Source: Thermoplasmata archaeon
GTDB lineage: Archaea; Thermoplasmatota; Thermoplasmata; Thermoplasmatales; Thermoplasmataceae
Assembly: GCA_021827885.1 (NCBI GenBank)
Contig: JAKAUD010000097.1
Span: 1 to 13,633, forward strand
Length of the DNA stretch: 13,633 bases
Reading direction: 5' to 3'
Below, one piece after another: positions 6,150 to 13,352 of the stretch. Position numbers and translations under genes: made by a program. A model generated the notes under the pieces. It searched no databases, had not been told where the DNA came from, and saw nothing but the letters and a program-made list of their open reading frames with translations. Positions within the stretch are counted from its first letter, which is position 1, and each line of letters begins with the position of its first letter.

Positions 6150-7460
6150 GTGGAGAGCGCACACTTTTTATTTCATGCTTTTAATGATCAAAAAATCATA
6201 AATGTATTTAAGGTGTTTGATGACAGCATCGAAGAAAATAGTGAATTGACACTTGCTTTTTCCGGTGGAAAAGACTCAACACTTCTGGCGGCACTATTTT
6301 TCAGTTGGCTGAAGGATCATCCAAATGCATCTCTTAAAATTAAGGTATTGCACAACGACACACTAAGTGAAATAAGCCCGATGGAGGACTGGGCCAGGTA
6401 TTTCATGGTAGTTTTCAAGGAGAGAATAGAGAAATTTTCAAACAGCACCGTTGAAATACAGATTAAGACACCAAAACCAATTGATACATTTTATTGGCGC
6501 GCAATAGTTAGAGGTTATCCACCTCCATCGTTTAACTTCAGGTGGTGTGTGCACCTACTGAAGGAAAAACCTGCCCAGCTCGATTCTATTTCTGGCAAGG
6601 TATTTACTGGACTAAGAGATGCGGAGTCAAGCACAAGAAGTGCTTCGATGAAGAAGAAATACGGAAACAGTTGTGGTGCAAGCCCTGGCGGATGCATGGC
6701 TTACTATTACTCATCTAGCGGTTCCGGAAATAAAGTTGCTCCATTCAGGGAATGGACAGATGGCGATGTGTGGGCATTCCTGTGGAAATATCGAACGAGT
6801 GGAGATTTTGACATTTCTCCACTCTTTAACCTGTATGCAAACCCGAAGGTAAGGTATGGCTGCTGGCACTGCACACTAGCATCTGTTCAGTGGGGACTCC
6901 ACACGCTAGACCACGGCCTTGCCTATTTTGAAGCTGTTAGAATACTATACAGGAAGTTTTCTGATTTGCACTACCTAAGGAAGAGAAAGTCAACAGGATA
7001 CAGCAAATATGGACCTCTGAATGCAGCAGGCAGGTCTCTGTTACTCAATATGCTTCTTATAGCTGAGGAGTTATCAGGGATAAAGCTTTACGGGTTGGAC
7101 TTCACTGTTACGGAGGGCCACAGCCTTAGGGAAATATTTTTTGCCATGGAACCAAAAAACGCAGAGAAGACCATTAAAGCTGCAGACAGTCGGCTGCCCG
7201 AATACAGGCATGTAAAAATTAGCAAGACAAGAAATATGCAAGAGAATCAGAAACTGATTTTACGAGCAATAAAAGACGTGAACGGAGCGTACCAAAAGGA
7301 AAAAAGCTTCAAATTAATGATTCAGGGAGGAAGGGACCCATTCAAGACAGTACTCCAACAATTGGCTCTAAAACTTAATGATGGATCACAAACCAAGTGC
7401 GTCGCGAAGGAGGAAAGCGGTACGAGCATTGATCAACTGCCCTTTAATGAAATTTCTTGA
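6150..7460 (+). CDS. DndC-like PAPS-reductase-family (PP-loop) protein
   Basis: A 436-residue ATP-pyrophosphatase of the phosphoadenosine-phosphosulfate reductase superfamily. The PP-loop SGGKDST is at 38-44, followed by FNFRWCVHLLK (128-138), GLRDAESSTRSASM (154-167), APFREWTDGDVWAFL (197-211) and RYGCWHCT (235-242). The last element resembles DndC of DNA phosphorothioation. Candidate iron-sulfur or active-site cysteines are C133, C175, C182, C238 and C241. DndC activates and transfers sulfur to the DNA backbone. Here the usual DndA, DndB, DndD and DndE partners are absent, so another role (RNA thiolation, nucleotide activation) is possible. Start is GTG with a well-placed TATA box. The 3' end overlaps by 75 bp the end of the convergent unknown gene, an unusually long overlap. 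T-runs just after the stop (7461-7478) may end transcription. Confidence 0.85.
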   Translation: MESAHFLFHAFNDQKIINVFKVFDDSIEENSELTLAFSGGKDSTLLAALFFSWLKDHPNASLKIKVLHNDTLSEISPMEDWARYFMVVFKERIEKFSNSTVEIQIKTPKPIDTFYWRAIVRGYPPPSFNFRWCVHLLKEKPAQLDSISGKVFTGLRDAESSTRSASMKKKYGNSCGASPGGCMAYYYSSSGSGNKVAPFREWTDGDVWAFLWKYRTSGDFDISPLFNLYANPKVRYGCWHCTLASVQWGLHTLDHGLAYFEAVRILYRKFSDLHYLRKRKSTGYSKYGPLNAAGRSLLLNMLLIAEELSGIKLYGLDFTVTEGHSLREIFFAMEPKNAEKTIKAADSRLPEYRHVKISKTRNMQENQKLILRAIKDVNGAYQKEKSFKLMIQGGRDPFKTVLQQLALKLNDGSQTKCVAKEESGTSIDQLPFNEIS

Positions 7461-8573
7461 TTTTTGCAATTGTTTTTTACACACACTAAGTCCGGTTATA
7501 ATATCTTCCGATAAAAAATATTCAGAAAATAAATCATAATCTCTGGTTTCACAATACAATCTCACCAATTTTGCGATAGTTTTTGAGGAGACCCATTCAA
7601 CCAAAAACCCATTATTCGTGTCCGTTACTTTGGAAATGCTTCTGTAACTTCCCACAGCTTTGACTTGGTCTTCTATTTCCACCGTAGGACCGTTAAAGAA
7701 CGTACCCAGGGTTTTCTTATCAATGAAAATTGCCTTAGTGTATGGGAGACTAGTTGGTACTGGTACTCCCAAAGCAGATAATAAAACTAAAGAGAATTTG
7801 TCCAACTCGTATATTCTTAGAACAAGAGTGAAAGGTTCAAGCTGATGCCCTCCCCAATGAGATTCTGACGTTGCAAAAAGGATGCATAAGAATCGTGAAT
7901 TATCCTTGTCTGCCATAGCGGTAACGATCTGCCTATATTCCCTGAGTTCCATTGATATATCGATTTCTCTTTCAACGTAATTTCCATTAGGGAAATATTC
8001 CAGGAAAGATACCGGTAGTCGTACCAAGACAAGTGAAGTCCCCAAAAAGTGCTTCTGCCTTTTAATTGCATCTCTCATATGGCTCGATCTGACTATGATA
8101 ATCGATGAGCCTATACTCGCTCTAAACCCATAAACTATGTTATTGCTTATGTTGCTGAAATTTAAAGCTCCTTCCAAATTTCCATCAACTGTTAGCCCTC
8201 GGTTAGAATGCTTCAGTCTGCGAAAAAACAGAGAAAAAGTTATGGAATCGTAATATCTATCGTATAAATTTTGAGGTATTTCTTTAGCCTCAAAATTCCC
8301 CCACGAAACGAAATCACGAGGATGAGTTTCTTTAAGGTCTGCATATATCGCTGTTTTAGCCTTATCAGAATAAATGATTCCAAAATCTTCTTTAGTCTTT
8401 TCGGTCGTCAGTCTTAACCTTGCTAATCTATCCTTTTCAGGCAGAAAAACCAAATAAAAATCTTGGAAATTTATAATCTCTGAACCAAGTGGAGTAATTG
8501 AAGTCTTACTCAAGGAATTAATGCCTCTTAAGTCTATAGGGAATATCAACTCTGCCTTCTCTAATACGGTCAA
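7386..8573 (-). CDS. unknown 395-residue protein, last gene of the nuclease-helicase operon
   Basis: I do not recognise this protein. It has no transmembrane segment, signal peptide, Walker motif or cysteine cluster, and only two cysteines near the C-terminus apart from one mid-protein. It looks mixed alpha/beta, with many beta-prone stretches (FYLVFL, SSIIIVR, TSLVLVRLPV, FTLVLRIY). Start is TTG at 8573 with a GGTGA site 4 nt upstream, 13 nt after the helicase stop; no ATG or GTG is better placed. Its size and place at the end of the operon suggest a target-recognition or scaffold subunit working with the nuclease and helicase. The last 75 bp overlap the convergent DndC-like gene. This is the main unexplained component of the candidate system. 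Confidence 0.8.
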   Translation of the reverse strand: MTVLEKAELIFPIDLRGINSLSKTSITPLGSEIINFQDFYLVFLPEKDRLARLRLTTEKTKEDFGIIYSDKAKTAIYADLKETHPRDFVSWGNFEAKEIPQNLYDRYYDSITFSLFFRRLKHSNRGLTVDGNLEGALNFSNISNNIVYGFRASIGSSIIIVRSSHMRDAIKRQKHFLGTSLVLVRLPVSFLEYFPNGNYVEREIDISMELREYRQIVTAMADKDNSRFLCILFATSESHWGGHQLEPFTLVLRIYELDKFSLVLLSALGVPVPTSLPYTKAIFIDKKTLGTFFNGPTVEIEDQVKAVGSYRSISKVTDTNNGFLVEWVSSKTIAKLVRLYCETRDYDLFSEYFLSEDIITGLSVCKKQLQKSRNFIKGQLINARTAFLLRDALGL

Positions 8574-8586
8574 GGTATCACCTACA

Positions 8587-10143
8587 CTACTCAGGCAGTT
8601 TCATGTATTCACATTCATCCCCATCCCTTCTTTTCTTCCAATTTGCAGGGCCTTTCTCAAATCCAGCCTGGTTCAGGATTATTCGGCTAGTTACCTCAAG
8701 CGGTTTATAGTTAATATTTAGTTCCCTACGATCAGACTGCGCTGCTGAACGCTCAAGCGATGGAAGGTTGCCTATTATCAATTGCGGTCCTCTATTTCTT
8801 GACAATTGAACATTAAGAAGTTCCGGCTCCATAAAATATATGGTCCCATAAATTCCGGTCTTGTATTCTTTTCCTAAAATTAGAACAGTGTTGTAAGACT
8901 CGGCGCCAAGCATCGATTGAGTAGTATTGAAACTAATTCTTGATTCCACACCATATTTTCTCGCTATACTAGCATACTTTGACTGGAACAGCATTCTCAT
9001 TTGAAGGTACTGATCAACATAAGTAGTGATTATCGCCGTTTTTTCCCCAGTTAACACACTCAAAGCAATAGCCGCCTGTATTCCTATTTCTCCTCTTCTG
9101 GAATTATACAGCACTCCTTCTTGGTGAGAATAAGGGTCTCTAGAATTATCGTGGAAGAATATTAGTAGTTTCTCAGTGTCCAGAGCCCCTTGAATACTAT
9201 CAGTCACCTGGCCTAATGATTCGCTTTCCTTGGACAGTTGCTTTGAAAGATTTTGATTAGCCTCATTTATTCTTACTCTGTCACTGAACAAATATTTTGA
9301 TTTAAGTCCCCCAGAATAAAATCCCTCGCTAATCCCCTTATGTGTGGGTGAGGGAAGTCTCAAAGTGGTGTCCAAGAAATTGAAAATTTCTCTACTTAAG
9401 TTTCTTTCCGCTTCATTTAATAAGGTCTGATTATCTCTAAACTCATCAGCAGGGATGTCTAACATCCCTCTCAAAATATATGGCATAAGCAGCATCCTCT
9501 TGTTCGATGACTGATACGATTCTGATAGAGAAATTGCCTGCATTGGGTCTCCCACAATACTAAAAGAACCATCAAGCTCACCAGATTGGGTGATATCGTG
9601 AGCAAGAGCCTGAAAAGGGGAATGTAACGGAGATTTGCTCGCCTCGTCAACTAGAATGTGAAATTTTGGGCGCATTTCGCGGGGGACAAAAACACGCTGA
9701 TAATTTGTCGTTATGATAGTTTTTACTTCAGGACCAATTTGGCGATTAAGAATTTCCCAGTCCGGCGAGAAATCAAATTGAGAGCCATAGACTCTAACTT
9801 CACGTTTTAGAGCTGGCAAATCATTTGATAAAGCGTATGACACAGCTACTTTCTGAAACATGTCCTTAACGAGTTCATTTGTCGGAGCAATGTACAGAAA
9901 TATCTCATTGGAGTCCAGGCTGTTTCCTTGAGCACCAACCATATTATTCACTACATATGCAAACGTTGTCGTCTTTCCAGTGCCGGGAGGGCCATGTATT
10001 ACGGACATTCTATGTCCCTTTACTGCGTATTCGATTGAAGAGGCAGCACTCCTATTCGAGTCGGATGCCATCTTAATGGAGATATCCTCTCCATTCGATG
10101 CTTTGTCAAAAACGCTTTTCGCTAATTCACTTATCCTATGCAA
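8587..10143 (-). CDS. UPF1-like superfamily 1 helicase
   Basis: A 518-residue SF1 helicase of the UPF1/Dna2/AAA_11-AAA_12 type. Motif I GPPGTGKT is at 51-58, Ia IAPTNEL near 85-91, II VDEAS at 165-169, III VGDPMQA at 197-203. Further on are IV-like IITTYVDQ, V-like TTQSMLGAESYNTVLIL, and VI-like NVQLSRNRGPQLIIGN. All core motifs are present; there is no extra nuclease or zinc domain. I chose TTG at 10143: it lies 1 nt after the nuclease stop, with a strong GGAGGGAG site 7 nt upstream. A frame reaching back to 10248 would overlap the nuclease gene by about 100 bp and adds a basic tail unlike the family. It probably unwinds nucleic acid for the nuclease encoded directly upstream, a split version of Dna2- or AddAB-like machines. 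Confidence 0.9.
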   Translation of the reverse strand: MHRISELAKSVFDKASNGEDISIKMASDSNRSAASSIEYAVKGHRMSVIHGPPGTGKTTTFAYVVNNMVGAQGNSLDSNEIFLYIAPTNELVKDMFQKVAVSYALSNDLPALKREVRVYGSQFDFSPDWEILNRQIGPEVKTIITTNYQRVFVPREMRPKFHILVDEASKSPLHSPFQALAHDITQSGELDGSFSIVGDPMQAISLSESYQSSNKRMLLMPYILRGMLDIPADEFRDNQTLLNEAERNLSREIFNFLDTTLRLPSPTHKGISEGFYSGGLKSKYLFSDRVRINEANQNLSKQLSKESESLGQVTDSIQGALDTEKLLIFFHDNSRDPYSHQEGVLYNSRRGEIGIQAAIALSVLTGEKTAIITTYVDQYLQMRMLFQSKYASIARKYGVESRISFNTTQSMLGAESYNTVLILGKEYKTGIYGTIYFMEPELLNVQLSRNRGPQLIIGNLPSLERSAAQSDRRELNINYKPLEVTSRIILNQAGFEKGPANWKKRRDGDECEYMKLPE

Positions 10144-10144
10144 G

Positions 10145-12073
10145 TTATTTCTCCCTCCTTGAGCTTCTGACCATATAATTCTTGAGGACATCTGATAAAA
10201 CCAAAACGTTATCACGTGCATCCTCATCCTCCTCTTGTGCCTCTTCATTCCCTGGCCATTTAAGATTTCGCTCCGTTTTTATCTCATTGATAAATTCGTC
10301 GCTTGTAGGAACTTTTTGCAAAATGGCATTTATTGCATTGCTGTCTGATAGCAACTCTTGAAGAGCATCGATCGCACTAAGCTCAATTTGGGTGAGATCA
10401 GCACCCACTTCTATCAAAAAAATGTTTTTATCGATTTTAAATTTTTTAATATATCGTTTAAAAATCTCAGCCTGGAATCTAAAGACCTTGCTTGGGACCG
10501 AAATTTGGTATTCCACCCGACCTTCTTTAATTTCTACATTCTGTATATTTGCGAACAATGACACAGCAAGAAACGGGTTCCAGCCAGTGTCCATCAGTGA
10601 TATAAGTATCGTCTTCCCGCTCGGGATTACAAAGAAAGCTTCTCTTTCATTGCTTCTAATCTTTCTACTGGCACTGAAAAGGAAACCAGAACTATCGGTG
10701 CTTTCTTGCATAATTTCTGTTGGATCCAACCTTGAGACACTAGAAGGATCGGAACTACTCCCGTAAATGATTTGCGGTCTTTCGATCATTGTGGGCATGG
10801 TTCCGGCAGAGTATTGGAAACCGTTTCCTTTTGATATCCATGCAAGTGCAGTGGTAAAAGCTGGGTTCGAATAATATTTGAAAATGTTGTAAATGGATTT
10901 ATAAGAACTTAGACTTTCTTCCTTTTTAGAAAGCACATTGTACCTAAGTTTCCACATATCTTTTTCGTATTGCTCTTGTTTGTTAAAGTCTCTACCGTAG
11001 TAAAAATGACAAGACTTGATCACTGGGCATATGGGCTTTCCTGTGCTTTGGTTAACACAAGGATATTTTTTTTGGCTTCTAGGCTGCCCTTTGTAAAGCT
11101 GGTTGGGCAGCACGACTATGGCATTTTGAGGCGTTTCACTCCAGTCAAATTTTGTTCTGCAAACCTTGGATGTATCAATCGACCCTCCTCTGGTTGAATT
11201 TGCCAGCAGTTCCGTGAGGTATTCAGCCTCGAGAAGCACGTCAGAAATCAATTTATTATACTTTTCGAGAGATACTTTCCCTGAATCATTTAATATTATG
11301 GGATTTGGGCTATGTACCCCATTGCTGGTTGGTCTAATAATTATCGGGAGTATCGAAATTTTGCCCTGCTTATCTGTAAGCAATTGCCTTATTTCCGATG
11401 CCTGATAATCCTTGTAAAGTCGCTTCCCTTCGATGAGGGAGTAAGCTACTACTTGGGCCTCTTCGTTGGAGTATATCCTTTCTGGGTTAGGTCCAGTCTT
11501 CCAGTCTATAACAATGGCTTTTTTATTTTTAGCGTCCTCAAGAATCAGATCTGGGATCCCCCTCATATGGAGGTCAAACTCTACAAACTGTTGTTCAGGA
11601 ATCGGAATGAGATTTTCTAAAGATACCCCAAGAATATCGCACAGTTTAGGTAACTCAGATAACAGATTTTCGAACAGCTTTTGCGCCAGTTGGATTACAT
11701 CTTCTTCTGAATCCTTTTTTCCATAGACCTCTATATATTTAAAATTTGATTTTAAGAGTTCACTGATGTTCTTTACATTTAGGGTGCCAGGAAAAATGTC
11801 TAGCGCTGTTAGGGCCATAAGTTGATGTACAGGCTTCCCTTTACCACTGAACCTATCCACGCTGTATCCCATCCAAGATTTTACGCCTATAAACTCGGTC
11901 AGTTTCGCGTAATACGCGCAGTATCCTACTCCCATTGCAATATTCGTCACTATAGGAATGTGGCCAGTCTTTTCCAAGAGATATGTTGAAGCCTGTATAC
12001 ACCCGGAGTAATTTTCTTTCATTCGACTCTTGATTAATCCACTCATATTTTCTTTTACAGTCTCATTTTCCAA
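10145..12073 (-). CDS. Cas4/RecB-like PD-(D/E)XK nuclease with four-cysteine cluster
   Basis: A 642-residue protein. The nuclease core shows GKPVHQLM (79-86), E160, GIPD with D175, IDWKTG with D190 and K192, and the QVVAYSL helix (207-213). Four cysteines after the core (C305, C339, C349, C355) match the layout of the 4Fe-4S cluster in Cas4, AddB and Dna2. About 280 further residues at the C-terminus (YSAGTMPTM, SGKTILISLMDTGW and a charged tail) are not recognised and may bind the helicase or target. Start is TTG at 12073 with GGTGA 6 nt upstream. The helicase gene starts 1 nt after the stop, so the two are co-translated. It probably resects or cleaves DNA with the helicase. Fold confident, cluster predicted. 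Confidence 0.88.
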   Translation of the reverse strand: MENETVKENMSGLIKSRMKENYSGCIQASTYLLEKTGHIPIVTNIAMGVGYCAYYAKLTEFIGVKSWMGYSVDRFSGKGKPVHQLMALTALDIFPGTLNVKNISELLKSNFKYIEVYGKKDSEEDVIQLAQKLFENLLSELPKLCDILGVSLENLIPIPEQQFVEFDLHMRGIPDLILEDAKNKKAIVIDWKTGPNPERIYSNEEAQVVAYSLIEGKRLYKDYQASEIRQLLTDKQGKISILPIIIRPTSNGVHSPNPIILNDSGKVSLEKYNKLISDVLLEAEYLTELLANSTRGGSIDTSKVCRTKFDWSETPQNAIVVLPNQLYKGQPRSQKKYPCVNQSTGKPICPVIKSCHFYYGRDFNKQEQYEKDMWKLRYNVLSKKEESLSSYKSIYNIFKYYSNPAFTTALAWISKGNGFQYSAGTMPTMIERPQIIYGSSSDPSSVSRLDPTEIMQESTDSSGFLFSASRKIRSNEREAFFVIPSGKTILISLMDTGWNPFLAVSLFANIQNVEIKEGRVEYQISVPSKVFRFQAEIFKRYIKKFKIDKNIFLIEVGADLTQIELSAIDALQELLSDSNAINAILQKVPTSDEFINEIKTERNLKWPGNEEAQEEDEDARDNVLVLSDVLKNYMVRSSRREK

Positions 12074-12105
12074 TTTAGGTCACCTTTCCTTCGTGCGCAA
12101 TCTCA

Positions 12106-12186
12106 CTATATTAGCAGATTGTCATATGGACTTTCAAATAGTATAGAGATGTTACCAGTTCCCATAAGACCTAAGGCAGCAATCAT
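12106..12186 (-). CDS. 26-residue micro-ORF between the small unknown gene and the nuclease
   Basis: ATG at 12186 overlaps the stop of the upstream gene as ATGA, and the frame gives MIAALGLMGTGNISILFESP and a short NLLI end. It is hydrophobic enough to be a tiny membrane-associated peptide, or only a leader that couples translation to the nuclease gene, whose start follows 32 nt later. No family is recognisable and the length makes chance likely. Confidence 0.3.
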   Translation of the reverse strand: MIAALGLMGTGNISILFESPYDNLLI

Positions 12187-12524
12187 TTCTTATCCTCCAG
12201 TTTTTTTATATCATTCTTTAAAAAATTCCGAACTTCGGGTGGAATGTTCTCAAGTGTTACTTTTACTCCGTTAATTTCAAATGTCATCCTTATTTCCTTA
12301 TATTCTGATTTTTCCATCCACTGGACAGTTCTAAAAATAAGGTCGATTAACAGCTCTTTTCCATACTTCTTGTGACTTGAGTACCTTCTCTTGAGTTCAG
12401 TCACGAAATCTAAACTCTTCAGCCCATTAATCAAGTCATCAAAAAATTTAATGTAAAGGGGGCTTAAGAAAAACAAAATTAGTTCAATATAAAGAGACCC
12501 CTGAGCTTTCGATATTTTTTTCAC
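12183..12524 (-). CDS. unknown small protein, second gene of the operon; start uncertain
   Basis: From the first ordinary start codon (GTG at 12524) this encodes 113 residues, but the frame stays open for about 50 more codons upstream with protein-like content (EVSFIINNANLLASTWIFSA, then AIKLLDNRVAEDI). That extension would begin next to the stop of the winged-helix gene, where a GAGGAG site is followed by ATA at 12665 but no ATG, GTG or TTG. Either a non-standard start is used, or a start codon was lost by mutation. The protein has two strongly hydrophobic stretches (about LYIELILFFLSPLYI in the GTG version) and a charged C-terminus containing TFEINGVKVTLENIPPEV, a small beta-hairpin-like element. 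Family unknown. Position between regulator and nuclease suggests it belongs to the system. Confidence 0.6.
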   Translation of the reverse strand: MKKISKAQGSLYIELILFFLSPLYIKFFDDLINGLKSLDFVTELKRRYSSHKKYGKELLIDLIFRTVQWMEKSEYKEIRMTFEINGVKVTLENIPPEVRNFLKNDIKKLEDKK

Positions 12525-12670
12525 GCGAATATCTTCTGCAACCCGATTATCTAAAAGCTTAATGGCGGCACTAAATATCCAAGTTGATGCCAGCAGGTTC
12601 GCGTTGTTTATTATGAAAGATACCTCGTTTTTGTCTCTAATGGGAAGCGCTTGATCTACTGCTATGATTA

Positions 12671-12967
12671 TCAGCTCCTCAGAATTTCATCTATTTCATT
12701 CAGTTTCTCTGCAACCCTCATTCCCTTGCCTGTCAGAGAGAACATGTTCTTGGATGGATAAGAAGAACTGTCAATCCTGCTTTTTACAAGGCCAAGTTCT
12801 TTGAGCAATACGATAGACCCATAACCCGAGTTCCTTTGAATACCTGAATCGTTCCAGATGTCGGATAGCATGTACTCATCCTTCCCATAAAGAAAAAGCA
12901 GAAGCCTGAGCATTCCTGCTTTCTTCTCAAGCGTTTCTATACCATTCAATATTGAGTTATAATTCAT
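12671..12967 (-). CDS. winged-helix transcriptional regulator (right copy), first gene of the operon
   Basis: A 98-residue winged-helix protein: helices around residues 13-26 and 33-58, wing with SRIDSSSYPSKNMFSLT, and a C-terminal helix GKGMRVAEKLNEIDEIL. It shares 33 of 77 aligned residues with the regulator at 848-1129. ATG at 12967 is preceded by a TATA-like TATAATATTC around 12980-12990 and a 16-bp repeat directly upstream of it, a good place for self-repression. It heads a minus-strand run of genes with gaps or overlaps of only -4 to 32 nt (if the second gene starts near 12665) down to 7386, so it probably controls the nuclease-helicase operon. Confidence 0.82.
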   Translation of the reverse strand: MNYNSILNGIETLEKKAGMLRLLLFLYGKDEYMLSDIWNDSGIQRNSGYGSIVLLKELGLVKSRIDSSSYPSKNMFSLTGKGMRVAEKLNEIDEILRS

Positions 12968-12990
12968 GTTCGCATATAGAATATTATATC

Positions 12991-13051
12991 CTATTTACTA
13001 TGATAGCGAGCACAACTTACTTATAGATATAACAGCTATCTACTATCATAG
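12991..13051. promoter_or_regulatory. 16-bp direct repeat with palindromic core, probable operator
   Basis: CTATTTACTATGATAG (12991-13006) and CTATCTACTATCATAG (13036-13051) match in 14 of 16 positions and lie 45 bp apart between two divergent genes. Each contains the 9-bp palindrome CTAT-N-ATAG. The first copy abuts the TATA region of the winged-helix gene and the second lies just before the ribbon-helix-helix-like gene, so either encoded regulator could bind here and control both directions. Confidence 0.55.
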
Positions 13052-13064
13052 GAAGTATGATATT

Positions 13065-13243
13065 ATGTCAAAAAATACTTATTGACAGTTCCAGAAAGAG
13101 AAGCGGATTGGTTAGATTCGCATCCTGAAGTGAATAAGTCTGGGTTATTCAGGAAGACCGTGGAAATTCTGACGAAGAGAACGGAACCAGTACTCTCGAA
13201 TGAGGATTCAGCAGATATTGTTCGAGGGGGATTTGTGAAATGA
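13065..13243 (+). pseudogene. ribbon-helix-helix-like small protein with frameshift near the start
   Basis: The frame ending at TGA 13243 encodes KKYLLTVPEREADWLDSHPE then VNKSGLFRKTVEIL and an acidic tail. This has the look of a ribbon-helix-helix regulator or antitoxin: a beta strand with a VP turn, HPEVNKSGLFRK helix, second helix. The only ATG (13065) is one base out of frame; an A7 instead of the A6 run at 13070-13075 would give MSKKYLLTVPE. Without that, a TTG at 13082 could start a version lacking most of the DNA-binding strand. The following 33-codon ORF overlaps the stop as ATGA, as in toxin-antitoxin pairs. The frameshift may be real or a sequencing error. Confidence 0.55.
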
Positions 13244-13341
13244 ACAAAATGGCGGTCGTAGCTGTAGAACTGCCTATGGACTGCGGAACGGCATGTGGGC
13301 CCGAGGACCTGCTCAAGGACGTGATCGACGTAGACATGTAG
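13240..13341 (+). CDS. 33-residue ORF coupled to the ribbon-helix-helix-like gene
   Basis: ATG overlaps the previous stop as ATGA. The frame reads MNKMAVVAVELPMDCGTACG and an acidic EDLLKDVIDVDM end. It could be the truncated start of a second gene of a two-gene unit or a true micro-protein. I recognise no family, and integrase remnants begin 11 nt after its stop. Confidence 0.35.
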   Translation: MNKMAVVAVELPMDCGTACGPEDLLKDVIDVDM

Positions 13342-13352
13342 GCTGTCTTCTG

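Noticed and set aside
10144..10248. Extended helicase N-terminus
   Set aside because: It overlaps the nuclease gene and is Arg/Lys/Met-rich noise; the TTG at 10143 has an excellent ribosome-binding site right after the nuclease stop.
6150..12073. A complete Dnd phosphorothioation or BREX type 4 system
   Set aside because: Only the DndC-like gene is present; no DndA/B/D/E, PglZ, BrxL or HerA-like genes are visible.
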